A stretch of DNA of 64,000 nt from assembly GCA_900466605.1 (NCBI GenBank), contig UBMU01000042.1, positions 26,658 through 90,657 on the forward strand, given 5' to 3'. Of the stretch, positions 51,221-59,285 are shown piece by piece. This DNA is from Hyphomicrobiales bacterium. Its GTDB lineage: Bacteria; Pseudomonadota; Alphaproteobacteria; Rhizobiales; Rhizobiaceae. The position numbers and the translations under genes were made by a program. Every line of letters starts with the position of its first letter. Position 1 is the first letter of the stretch. The notes beneath the pieces were generated by a model that saw only the letters and a list, made by a program, of their open reading frames with translations, was not told the DNA's origin and searched no databases.

Positions 51221-51940
51221 GTGTCTGACGAAACTGAAGTGAAGCGAGTTCGGGGAACGGGCTCAAGAAGCGTCTATGAAACGCTCCGAAACGAGATCCT
51301 CGCGCTAACTCTTCCACCCGGCCAACTTCTGGACGAGCAGACCTTGGCTGAGCGGTTCTCGATGTCCCGTGCGCCAATTCGCGAGGCGCTGATCCGACTC
51401 GGCGCCGACGAGCTCGTCGTAACTCTGCTGAACCGGAGCACGATCGTCGCGCCGATCGAAGTGGCCACTTTCCCCAAGTACGTCGAGGCTCTGGATATTG
51501 CCCAGCGCATGAATACGCGCCTTGCGGCCGAGTTGCGGACAGATGAGGACCTGAAGGCTATCACGAAACGCGAGAAAGCTTTCGTCGCAGCCGTCAAGAC
51601 AGGCAACCACCTGGCGATGTCAGAAGCGAACAAGGACTTCCACATGGCAATCGCCCATGCGGGAAAGAATCCTTACCTCGCCAACTTCTATGGCAAGCTT
51701 TTATCGCAAGGTCAGCGGATGCTGCACATGCACTTCGAGTATCTCGAGCGGACACACGAGGGCTACCTGCTCACCGACGAGCACAAGGAAATGGTCGATG
51801 CAATCCGCGACAAGAATGTCGACTTGGCCGATGAACTCGCCCACGCACACACCCGCCAATTCCAGAGCAACTTCATGTCATTCATGCAAGAGAACTACAC
51901 CACGGATGTCCCTCTCGGCCGGAAGTCTGCAGCCGAGTGA
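51221..51940 (+). CDS. GntR-family (FCD) regulator of the hydroxyproline-type operon
   Basis: The 239-residue protein has a winged helix (LRNEILALTLPPGQLLDEQTLAERFSMSRAPIREALIRLGADELV, residues about 23-67) and an FCD domain (DFHMAIAHAGKNPYLANFY; DEHKEMVDAIRDKN). Start is GTG at 51221 after GGGGACCTAA. It is divergent from the binding-protein gene. A hydroxyproline isomer is a plausible effector by analogy with rhizobial HypR. Confidence 0.88.
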   Translation: MSDETEVKRVRGTGSRSVYETLRNEILALTLPPGQLLDEQTLAERFSMSRAPIREALIRLGADELVVTLLNRSTIVAPIEVATFPKYVEALDIAQRMNTRLAAELRTDEDLKAITKREKAFVAAVKTGNHLAMSEANKDFHMAIAHAGKNPYLANFYGKLLSQGQRMLHMHFEYLERTHEGYLLTDEHKEMVDAIRDKNVDLADELAHAHTRQFQSNFMSFMQENYTTDVPLGRKSAAE

Positions 51941-51982
51941 AGACTGAAGAATGAGGCACCTGTAGAGGGATGATAGCGCCGG

Positions 51983-52534
51983 TTAGAACGTTGGCGGCGT
52001 GCAGGCACTGATGACCTCGCACGGTGTCGGGCCAATGCAGCGGAACCGGTGCGGGCGCCTGCTTTCGAAGTAGTAAGCGTCGCCGGGGCCAAGAATTCGG
52101 CGATCCTCGTCCACCGTCACCTCCAGCCGCCCGGAGAGCACGATACCGCTCTCCTCTCCCTCATGGACGAGGGGTACCTTCCCGGTGTCTGCTCCCGGCT
52201 GGTAGGTCTCCTTGAGCATCTGCAGGCTCCGGCCGAACATGCTCTCGCCTACCTGACGGTAGGAGATCCCTCCCTTTCCAATCTCGACCAGTTCCTCGGC
52301 TGAGTAGAAGGCCTTCTTAGGGGTGTCCGGTTCGAGGGAGAAAAACTCCGCGAGCCCGATCGGAATGCCATCCAGAATGCGCTTGAGTGCGCCGACAGAC
52401 GGATTGGAGCTGTTCGATTCGATCAACGAGATCGTTGAGTTGGGAACGCCTGTTTTCCTCGCCAGTTCGCGCTGAGAAAGGTTATGGGCGGTTCGCACGT
52501 AGCGCAGCCGACTTCCGATATCGATTGATGACAT
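51983..52534 (-). CDS. XRE-family regulator with C-terminal cupin domain (PuuR-like)
   Basis: The 183-residue protein has an N-terminal helix-turn-helix (LRYVRTAHNLSQRELARKTGVPNSTISLIESN, residues about 10-41) and a cupin domain (VHEGEESGIVLSGRLEVTVDEDRRILGPGDAYYFESRRPHRF). This layout is found in PuuR-type regulators of polyamine and amino-acid breakdown. It is divergent from the aminotransferase gene, with about 140 bases between the starts. Confidence 0.9.
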   Translation of the reverse strand: MSSIDIGSRLRYVRTAHNLSQRELARKTGVPNSTISLIESNSSNPSVGALKRILDGIPIGLAEFFSLEPDTPKKAFYSAEELVEIGKGGISYRQVGESMFGRSLQMLKETYQPGADTGKVPLVHEGEESGIVLSGRLEVTVDEDRRILGPGDAYYFESRRPHRFRCIGPTPCEVISACTPPTF

Positions 52535-52674
52535 TGCCGCTGTTCTAGTTGTTCAAGATAAGCAAAACCCTAATGCCTGATGACTGTCTTTTCAATAACT
52601 TACAACACCAAAGAAAAGGACTTGTTCGCCTTGTCAAAATCACTGAAATGTCCCCCACGCCGAAGGAGGGCATG

Positions 52675-54009
52675 ATGGACCAGTTCAACCTGAAGAACGA
52701 ACCCGTACTCGACAATTTCTGGATGCCGTTCACGGCGAACCGCCAGTTCAAGTCTACACCTCGCCTGCTCGCGTCCGCGGAGGGGATGCACTACACCGAT
52801 ATTGACGGCAACCGGGTTCTCGACGGCACCGCTGGCCTCTGGTGCTCCAATGCCGGACACGGGCGCAAGAAGATTTCCCAAGCAGTCGAGCGCCAGCTTT
52901 CCACCTTGGACTTCGCTCCAACGTTCCAGATGGGGCATCCGATCGCGTTTGACTTTGCTGCGAAGCTTGCAAAGATCGCCCCGGGCGGGCCCAATGCCAA
53001 GCTCGACCGGGTCTTCTTTACCGGTTCCGGTTCTGAGTCTGTCGACACCGCGCTCAAGATCGCCATCGCCTATCAACGCTCGATCGGTCAGGGAACGCGC
53101 ACCCGCATCATTGGACGTGAAAAGGGCTACCACGGCGTCGGATTCGGCGGGATCTCGGTCGGCGGCCTGGTAAACAACCGTCGCGTCTTTCCGCAGATCC
53201 CAGCCGACCACATGCGCCACACACTCGATATAGAACGCAATGCGTTCTCGAAGGGCCTACCGGCGCACGGCGTAGAACTCGCCGATGATCTGGAGCGTCT
53301 GGTCCAGCTTCATGGGGCCGAGACGATCGCCGCCGTAATCGTCGAGCCAATGTCTGGTTCCGCGGGCGTGATCCTCCCTCCCAAGGGCTACCTCGAGAAG
53401 CTACGTGCTACGGCCGACAAGTACGGCATCCTTTTGATCTTCGACGAAGTCATCACCGGGTTCGGCCGCCTCGGCACTCCATTTGCTGTCGACTACTTCG
53501 GCGTCGTTCCGGATCTCGTCACCGCGGCGAAGGGCCTGACGAACGGCACCATCCCGATGGGTGCAGTCTTCGCAAGCCGGAAAGTCTACGATGGGCTGAT
53601 GGTTGGGCCGGACAATGCCATCGAGCTCTTCCATGGGTACACCTACTCCGGACATCCGGTAGCCTGCGCTGCTGGCATCGCAACGCTCGAGATCTATGAG
53701 GAGGAAGGCCTTCTCACGCGTGCTGCCGAACTGGCAGAGTACTGGCAGGAAGCACTCCATTCGCTAAATGGCCTCCCGCATGTCGTTGACATCCGCAACC
53801 TCGGCCTCGTTGGTGCGGTGGAACTGGCACCGCGCGACGGCTCACCGGGAACGCGCGCCTACGACGCCTTCGTCGATTGCTTCAAGAAGGGTCTGCTGGT
53901 CCGCGTGACCGGCGACATCATCGCGCTATCGCCGCCACTCATCGTCGAGAAAAGCCAGATCGACACCATCGTCTCCACGATCGGCGACGCCCTCAAGCGG
54001 GTTGCCTGA
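52675..54009 (+). CDS. Class III omega-aminotransferase (beta-alanine/polyamine:pyruvate type)
   Basis: The 444-residue PLP enzyme has FWMPFTANRQFKSTPRLLASAEG, VFFTGSGSESVDTALKIA, ILLIFDEVITGFGRLGTPFA and the PLP Lys in VTAAKGLTNGTIPMG. It moves the terminal amino group of an omega-amino acid or diamine to pyruvate. AAGGAGG is five bases from ATG 52675, preferred over the ATG one codon earlier. The cupin regulator beside it fits polyamine or beta-alanine use. Confidence 0.9.
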   Translation: MDQFNLKNEPVLDNFWMPFTANRQFKSTPRLLASAEGMHYTDIDGNRVLDGTAGLWCSNAGHGRKKISQAVERQLSTLDFAPTFQMGHPIAFDFAAKLAKIAPGGPNAKLDRVFFTGSGSESVDTALKIAIAYQRSIGQGTRTRIIGREKGYHGVGFGGISVGGLVNNRRVFPQIPADHMRHTLDIERNAFSKGLPAHGVELADDLERLVQLHGAETIAAVIVEPMSGSAGVILPPKGYLEKLRATADKYGILLIFDEVITGFGRLGTPFAVDYFGVVPDLVTAAKGLTNGTIPMGAVFASRKVYDGLMVGPDNAIELFHGYTYSGHPVACAAGIATLEIYEEEGLLTRAAELAEYWQEALHSLNGLPHVVDIRNLGLVGAVELAPRDGSPGTRAYDAFVDCFKKGLLVRVTGDIIALSPPLIVEKSQIDTIVSTIGDALKRVA

Positions 54010-54377
54010 CAGTTCGTGCGGGCCGAAAACTCGGCCCGCACGAACCTCCCGACACAACATGAAGTGATATCGCGTTCCTCGCTCATCCGCCGCTTCAAAA
54101 CGCCGTCGCTTCTGTCCGACCTCGACTAGCCGTGACGTGAAGCAGGCAGGACAACCTGCGAGGAGCGATAGCCTTCGACAGGCAAGCTGCTTGCCCATCT
54201 TCCCGCCATGGCATCTGCCCAGACATCGGATTGACATTGACCGGGCCGAGATCACACTCGTCGCCGGGAGACACTGGCCACCCACGATTTAGCCCTGCCC
54301 GGTAGCCTGACGCAGCTCCGGTTTACTGGATCAACTTGGGCGCTCCCGGAGCACGAGGCAGCCTAAGAGATTATTTT
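54010..54377. other. Gap after the aminotransferase
   Basis: About 370 bases. The left end has a strong hairpin at 54012-54045; beyond that I see no gene, RNA or repeat. The right end meets the kdgF copy 2 stop codon. Confidence 0.6.
54012..54045 (+). terminator. Strong hairpin directly after the aminotransferase stop
   Basis: A perfect 15-bp stem (GTTCGTGCGGGCCGA and its complement) closes on an AAAC loop, three bases after the TGA. No T run follows, so termination may need Rho, but its place marks the end of the transcript. Confidence 0.7.
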
Positions 54378-54707
54378 CTAGAGGAAATCGTCCCGTCTTG
54401 GTGTGAAGGTGTCGATCAGCAACCCCTTCTCCAGAGCGACGACACCGTGCACGAGGTTGGGAGCGACGATGAAGCTGGAGCCCGTATCAAGCCGGGTGGT
54501 GACACCATCGACCGTGACGTCGAAGGCCCCTTCAGCCACATAGCTGACCTGGGTGTGTGGATGTGAATGAGGCGCGCCGACGGCACCGGGTTCGAAGCTG
54601 AAGGCAACGAGCATCATTTCCGGGCGGTGCGAAAGAACGGCGCGCCTGTTGCCTGGCGCGACCTCCGTCCAGGTGATGTCATCGGGAAGCGTGTAGTGAT
54701 CGGCCAT
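54378..54707 (-). CDS. kdgF: Cupin KdgF, unsaturated uronate processing (copy 2)
   Basis: The 109-residue cupin parallels copy 1: HSHPHTQVSYVAEGAFDVTVDG and SFIVAPNLVHGVVALEKG, ending LIDTFTPRRDDFL. ATG 54707 has AGGAG six bases upstream, close behind kduD. In this operon the order is kduI-kduD-kdgF, different from copy 1. Confidence 0.88.
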   Translation of the reverse strand: MADHYTLPDDITWTEVAPGNRRAVLSHRPEMMLVAFSFEPGAVGAPHSHPHTQVSYVAEGAFDVTVDGVTTRLDTGSSFIVAPNLVHGVVALEKGLLIDTFTPRRDDFL

Positions 54708-54716
54708 CATAGTCTC

Positions 54717-55472
54717 CTATCGGGCGAGCCAGCCGCCGTCGACCGGCAGTACCGTCCCATGAACATAATCTGAGGCTCTTGAAGCAAGAAAGACCGCTGC
54801 CCCCGCCATATCCTCTGCCTTGGCCCAACGGGCCGCAGGAATGCGCTTCAAGATATCCGCGCTTCGCTCCGCATCCGCACGAAGCGCCTGCGTATTGTTT
54901 GTCTCGACATAACCAGGCGCGATAGCATTCACATTGATGCCCCTCGATGCCCATTCGTTCGCCATCAGCCTGGTGATACCGGCCAGCCCGCTCTTCGACG
55001 CTGTGTAGGACGGTATGCGAATGCCGCCCTGGAACGACAGCAGCGAGGCGATATTGATGATCTTCGCCGGCTGCTGCCGAAGAAGCGCCGCCTTGGCGAA
55101 GGCTTGGCAAAGGAAGAAAACGGATTTCAGATTGGTGTCCAGCACGCAATCCCAATCCTCTTCCGTGAACTCGAGCGCATCGGCGCGGCGAATGATGCCG
55201 GCATTGTTGACAAGGATATCAGGAGAGGCGCCGGCGGCAATGGCTCGGTCGACAACCGCCTTAGCCTCGCTTGTTGCGGACAGATCTGCCGTCAGCGATA
55301 CGAACCGGCGCCCCGTCGATGTAACCGCGCTCGCGGTGTCATCCATGGCAGAGCGGCCAACACCGACAATATCGGCACCGGCCTCCGCCAGGCCAACCGC
55401 GATGGCTTGGCCAATACCGCCGTTGGCACCGGTGACGATTGCCCAACGGCTGGTGAGATCAAAGAGGGTCAT
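54717..55472 (-). CDS. kduD: 2-dehydro-3-deoxy-D-gluconate 5-dehydrogenase (copy 2)
   Basis: The 251-residue SDR has TGANGGIG near residues 14-21, NNAGIIRRADALEFTEEDW, IINIASLLSFQGGIRIPSYTASKSG and the same C-terminus LPVDGGWLAR as copy 1. Its start overlaps the kduI stop by four bases (ATGA). The copies differ in many other residues, so they are old paralogues or separately acquired. Confidence 0.94.
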   Translation of the reverse strand: MTLFDLTSRWAIVTGANGGIGQAIAVGLAEAGADIVGVGRSAMDDTASAVTSTGRRFVSLTADLSATSEAKAVVDRAIAAGASPDILVNNAGIIRRADALEFTEEDWDCVLDTNLKSVFFLCQAFAKAALLRQQPAKIINIASLLSFQGGIRIPSYTASKSGLAGITRLMANEWASRGINVNAIAPGYVETNNTQALRADAERSADILKRIPAARWAKAEDMAGAAVFLASRASDYVHGTVLPVDGGWLAR

Positions 55473-56311
55473 CGCAGCGCTTCCATCGGCACCTTGTCCA
55501 TGTCGGTGAAGCTCATATTGTCACCGGCCATTGCCCAAATGAAGGCGTAGCGGCCCGTGCCCGCGCCAGAATGGATGGACCAGCCTGGCGACAAGACCGC
55601 CTCGTGGTTCTTAAGGACCACATGCCGCGTTTCGCCGGGTTCCCCCATAAAGTGAAAAATCCGCGTCGCCTCCTGCATGCCGAAATAGAGATAGACCTCC
55701 ATCCGCCGATCGTGAACGTGTGCCGGCATTGTGTTCCAGACCGAACCCGGCTCGAACATTGTCAGCCCCACCAGCAATTGGCAGCTTTCGCAGACATCGG
55801 GATGAACATACTGATTGATGGTGCGCGCGTTGGATTCCTCGGCCGAACCCACGCTCACCTTTTTGGCCATTTCGCGGGTAATGAGGACTGTTTTGCAAGC
55901 GCGATGGGCGGGCGCGCTCAGAAGATAGAATAAGGCCGGTTCGGCCGGATCGAGGCTGGTGAAGCTCAAGTCGCCCTCACCCATTCCAATATAGAGCGCC
56001 TCCTGGAAACCAAGCCCGTAGCGCTTTCCGGAGACGCTGACGGTACCGGCGCCGCCAATATTGACGACTGCGGCCTCCCGCCGTTCCAGAAAGCGTTCGG
56101 TACCGGTCTGCGCAATAGTGCAGATCTCCAAGGGTTCATTTTCCGGCACGATACCACCGACGATCATCCGATCGAGATGGCTGTAGGTGAGATTGGCTTC
56201 GCCAGGGCGAAACAGTTCCTCGATCACGAAACCATCGCGCAGACCCTGCGTGTCGCGCTTTGCGGCATCCTCGGGTCCGACCACCTGGCGTACTGATACT
56301 GAAATTGTCAC
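55469..56311 (-). CDS. kduI: 5-dehydro-4-deoxy-D-glucuronate isomerase (copy 2)
   Basis: The 280-residue protein has ELFRPGEANLTYSHLDRMIVGG, the metal site HVHDRRMEVYLYF and SPGWSIHSGAGTGRYAFIWAMAGDN, matching KduI. It differs widely from copy 1 outside these motifs. It lies 30 bases after the ABC ATPase gene in one long operon. Confidence 0.95.
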   Translation of the reverse strand: MTISVSVRQVVGPEDAAKRDTQGLRDGFVIEELFRPGEANLTYSHLDRMIVGGIVPENEPLEICTIAQTGTERFLERREAAVVNIGGAGTVSVSGKRYGLGFQEALYIGMGEGDLSFTSLDPAEPALFYLLSAPAHRACKTVLITREMAKKVSVGSAEESNARTINQYVHPDVCESCQLLVGLTMFEPGSVWNTMPAHVHDRRMEVYLYFGMQEATRIFHFMGEPGETRHVVLKNHEAVLSPGWSIHSGAGTGRYAFIWAMAGDNMSFTDMDKVPMEALR

Positions 56312-56341
56312 GGCTATGCCTCTTGCATCTGGAGAATGGGA

Positions 56342-57079
56342 TCAGGTGAGCACGACATATTCGGTTAGCTGGTTGATTGTCGTGTCAGCCTTGTCGACAT
56401 CGAACACCTTGGTCCCGTGGCTCATGATCACGAAGCGGTCGCAGACCTGATAGGCGTGGTAGATATTGTGCGTTACCAGCACGCTGGAGACGTTCTCCGC
56501 CTTGAGTTTCAGCACCTGGTTCAAAAGCGCCTCCGTTTCGCGCACCGATAGCGCCGAGGTCGGCTCATCGAGAAGAAGCACGCGCTTCTTGAAATAAACC
56601 GCGCGAGCGATGGCGACGGCCTGTTTCTGCCCGCCGGACAGATTGCCGACCAGCGTATCTGGAGAATCGATGCCCGAAATGTGGACGGCGTTCTGGAGCA
56701 CCTCCATCGCGATCTCGCGCATCTCGCACTGCCTGAGGAAGCCAAAACGATCGGTTAGCTCGCGCCCCATGAAGATGTTGCGGGTGATCGAAAGGGAATC
56801 GACCAGCGCCGTGTGCTGATAGATCGTTTCGATACCGGCGTCAGCTGAGTCCGATCGGCAGCTGAAAGCCGTCTTCCTTCCATCGACACTGAGATAACCT
56901 TCCGTCGGCTTATGGATGCCGGAGATCAGGTTGACAGTGGTCGACTTGCCAGCGCCGTTGTCGCCGAGCAGCCCCACCACTTCGCCTTCACCGATATGGA
57001 AACTCAGATTGCGCAGCGCGGTAAGCGCGCCGAAGCTCTTCGAGATGTTGTGCAGTTCAAGAAGATTGGGGGCCGACAT
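56342..57079 (-). CDS. Monosaccharide-type ABC transporter ATPase (single domain)
   Basis: The 245-residue ATPase has Walker A GDNGAGKST, signature LSGGQKQ, Walker B VLLLDEPTSAL and VTHNIYHAYQV. It is a single-domain form like FrcA. ATG 57079 shares a base with the permease stop (TGATG). Cargo is probably a keto-deoxy or unsaturated uronate monomer, from the kdu genes downstream. Confidence 0.9.
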   Translation of the reverse strand: MSAPNLLELHNISKSFGALTALRNLSFHIGEGEVVGLLGDNGAGKSTTVNLISGIHKPTEGYLSVDGRKTAFSCRSDSADAGIETIYQHTALVDSLSITRNIFMGRELTDRFGFLRQCEMREIAMEVLQNAVHISGIDSPDTLVGNLSGGQKQAVAIARAVYFKKRVLLLDEPTSALSVRETEALLNQVLKLKAENVSSVLVTHNIYHAYQVCDRFVIMSHGTKVFDVDKADTTINQLTEYVVLT

Positions 57080-58098
57080 CACGCAAGACCTCGCCGCTCG
57101 ATAAGGTGGTTGAAAATGGCAGCCAGCACGATCAGCGTCGCGATGAACATGTCGAGATAAAAGCCCGGCGCGCGCAGGAGCAGCAGTACGTCGGTAATCG
57201 TGTGGATGAGGAGCACGCCGAGAAAGATGCCGATGATAGATCCGCGGCCGCCACGCAGCGATAATCCCCCGATAACGCAAGCAGCAATCGCCTGAAGCTC
57301 CAGCCCGGCGCCCTGCCCCGGCTGTACGCTGCCGACGCGTGATGTCGCAAGGATGCCTGCCGCCGCCGCCATGCCGCCCGCAATTGCAAATGCTATGAGC
57401 TTGACGCGGTTCGTGTTGATGCCGATCGCCTCCGCAGCACCACGATTGCCTCCGGTCGCAAAGACATGGTTGCCGAAGCGATGACGGTGAACGAGGTAGT
57501 GGAAAGCGACGACGAAGAGAACGATCCAGATGAAGGCCGCATTGATGCCAAGAAACGTGCCGGAAAACAGGCTCGTGAAAATCGGCTCCGGGTCAAAGCG
57601 AACCTGGACGGCGCCATTATAGAGCAGGACCGCGCCGCGCCAGAACAAGAGCCCCCCCAAAGTCACGATGAAGGAGGGCAGCCCGAAGCGCAGCGTGAGG
57701 TGACCATTGAGCAGCCCAATCATGATGCCGGCCAAGACACCGAGCGGTGCGGCGACGAACGCGCTCAAACCAGCCCCTACGAGGCTCGCCATCAAGATAG
57801 CGGTGAAGGTGTAGACGGACCCGATGGAAAGGTCGAATTCGCCGGCGATCATCAGCACGCCGGCGCCAAGCGCCAGGCAGCCAAGCACCGGGATCGCCTT
57901 CATCAGGATCGTCAGGTTTTGTGGCGAGAGATAGCGAAACTGGTCGGGATAGAGCAAGGCGCCGGCGATGCAGACGATTTGCAGCGTCATGAAGACAAGG
58001 AAGATCGCGCCGGCGGGCATTGCCATGATCTGCCTGAGGACCGGTTGTTTTTGCGTGCGCGACCGGGGCGCGGCACTTTCTGCAAGAATTGGTGTCAC
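57079..58098 (-). CDS. Monosaccharide-type ABC transporter permease
   Basis: The 339-residue membrane protein has the RbsC/FrcC pattern: VLMIAGEFDLSIGSVYTFTA, FIVTLGGLLFWRGAVLLYNG, HVFATGGNRGAAEAIGIN and VIGGLSLRGGRGSIIGIFLGV. It is in the same operon as the binding protein, from which it is separated by a hairpin. Confidence 0.9.
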   Translation of the reverse strand: MTPILAESAAPRSRTQKQPVLRQIMAMPAGAIFLVFMTLQIVCIAGALLYPDQFRYLSPQNLTILMKAIPVLGCLALGAGVLMIAGEFDLSIGSVYTFTAILMASLVGAGLSAFVAAPLGVLAGIMIGLLNGHLTLRFGLPSFIVTLGGLLFWRGAVLLYNGAVQVRFDPEPIFTSLFSGTFLGINAAFIWIVLFVVAFHYLVHRHRFGNHVFATGGNRGAAEAIGINTNRVKLIAFAIAGGMAAAAGILATSRVGSVQPGQGAGLELQAIAACVIGGLSLRGGRGSIIGIFLGVLLIHTITDVLLLLRAPGFYLDMFIATLIVLAAIFNHLIERRGLA

Positions 58099-58127
58099 GG
58101 TGTGGTACTCGATCGATTGAAGGCTGA

Positions 58128-58154
58128 GAACCTGCCGACATCGCCGGCAGGTTC
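58128..58154 (-). repeat. Intercistronic hairpin after the uronate-type binding protein gene
   Basis: GAACCTGCCG and CGGCAGGTTC form a perfect 10-bp stem with a 7-base loop between the binding-protein stop (58167) and the permease start (58098). No T run follows on the minus strand. Confidence 0.6.
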
Positions 58155-58166
58155 CGCGAAACGCGG

Positions 58167-59117
58167 TTAGCGGAAGCTGCCAATCAGCGGCTTGACCGAG
58201 CTGATGCGAGACTTGTCGAGGAAGGCGCCCTGGCCTGTGTCGACGTCGGTCGGTGTCAGCCCGTACTTCTTCGAGAGCGCAATCTGGGCGATCGGATAAT
58301 AGCCCTGGAGGTATGGCTGCTGGTCCATGGTCGCAAACATCGCGCCGTTTTCGACCGCATTGACGATCTCGACTGCCAGGTCGAAGCCACCGAACGGGAT
58401 GTTGACGCCCGCGTCCTTGATGGCGCCTGCTCCAACGGTGGAGGTAACAGAGCCCGTGCCAAACAGCGCCTTGACGCCAGGATTGGCGATCAGGAACTGC
58501 GCCATGATGTTCTGCGCCTCGGCCGGATCGAGACCGGCGCGAACCGTCTCAACCTTGATGCCGTTTTCCTTCATCGCCTTTTCGATACCGCCGCCGCGCG
58601 CGACAGCAAAGCTCGCCTCGGGGATTTCGCGAGGATTGAAGACGACGTCACCCGACTTCAGGCCGAACTCCTTGATCATCCGGTTGCCGAGCTCGTAGCC
58701 GGATGCGAACTCGTTCATGCCGACATAGGCCTGGCGGCAATTGCCCTTGGCGCCTTCCAGGTCGTCGTTGTTGAAGCCGATGACGACGATCCCGGCCTTC
58801 ACCGCCGCGCAGATGCTTTCGTCGAAGGCGTCCGATGAGGAGATGGCGACGGCGATGCCATCAACACCGCTTGCCGTCGCGCTCTCGATCAGGTCGTTCT
58901 GGCGTACCGGATCGTTGTTGGCGTACTGCACGTCGAGATCGACGCCGAACTGCGCGGCTGCGTCCTTGGCGCCCTTCACCACAGGGTTGAAGAACTGGAC
59001 ACTCGGATCGAGATAGATGATCATCGTTGCCTTGACGTCCGCGGCCAATGCCGTAGATGTCATCATGGTGGCGAGACCCGCGGCAAGTGCTGCGGTTTTG
59101 AACCTGGTCAATTTCAT
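58167..59117 (-). CDS. Periplasmic monosaccharide-type binding protein (uronate candidate)
   Basis: The 316-residue protein has a signal peptide ending ALA (residue about 25) and the periplasmic-binding-protein-1 fold: TMIIYLDPSVQFFNPVVKGAKDAAAQFG, GVDGIAVAISSSDAFDESICAAVKAGIVVIGFNNDD and FGGFDLAVEIVNAV. GGAGGATACGCAA precedes ATG 59117. Ligand is inferred as a uronic-acid derivative. Confidence 0.9.
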   Translation of the reverse strand: MKLTRFKTAALAAGLATMMTSTALAADVKATMIIYLDPSVQFFNPVVKGAKDAAAQFGVDLDVQYANNDPVRQNDLIESATASGVDGIAVAISSSDAFDESICAAVKAGIVVIGFNNDDLEGAKGNCRQAYVGMNEFASGYELGNRMIKEFGLKSGDVVFNPREIPEASFAVARGGGIEKAMKENGIKVETVRAGLDPAEAQNIMAQFLIANPGVKALFGTGSVTSTVGAGAIKDAGVNIPFGGFDLAVEIVNAVENGAMFATMDQQPYLQGYYPIAQIALSKKYGLTPTDVDTGQGAFLDKSRISSVKPLIGSFR

Positions 59118-59285
59118 TTGCGTATCCTCCCTTTGGATGTGCAATACGGGTCGAAAGACCCAAGTCTCGGCTGGCGGGCTCCGACCAAAGATCACGCCGG
59201 CCGAGATTTTCCTCCCAGGCGCTCCGCCTTCTCCCAAAAGCGGAAACGCCCTTTACTTTTATTCCTCCGCGACGCCGTGGCGCTG

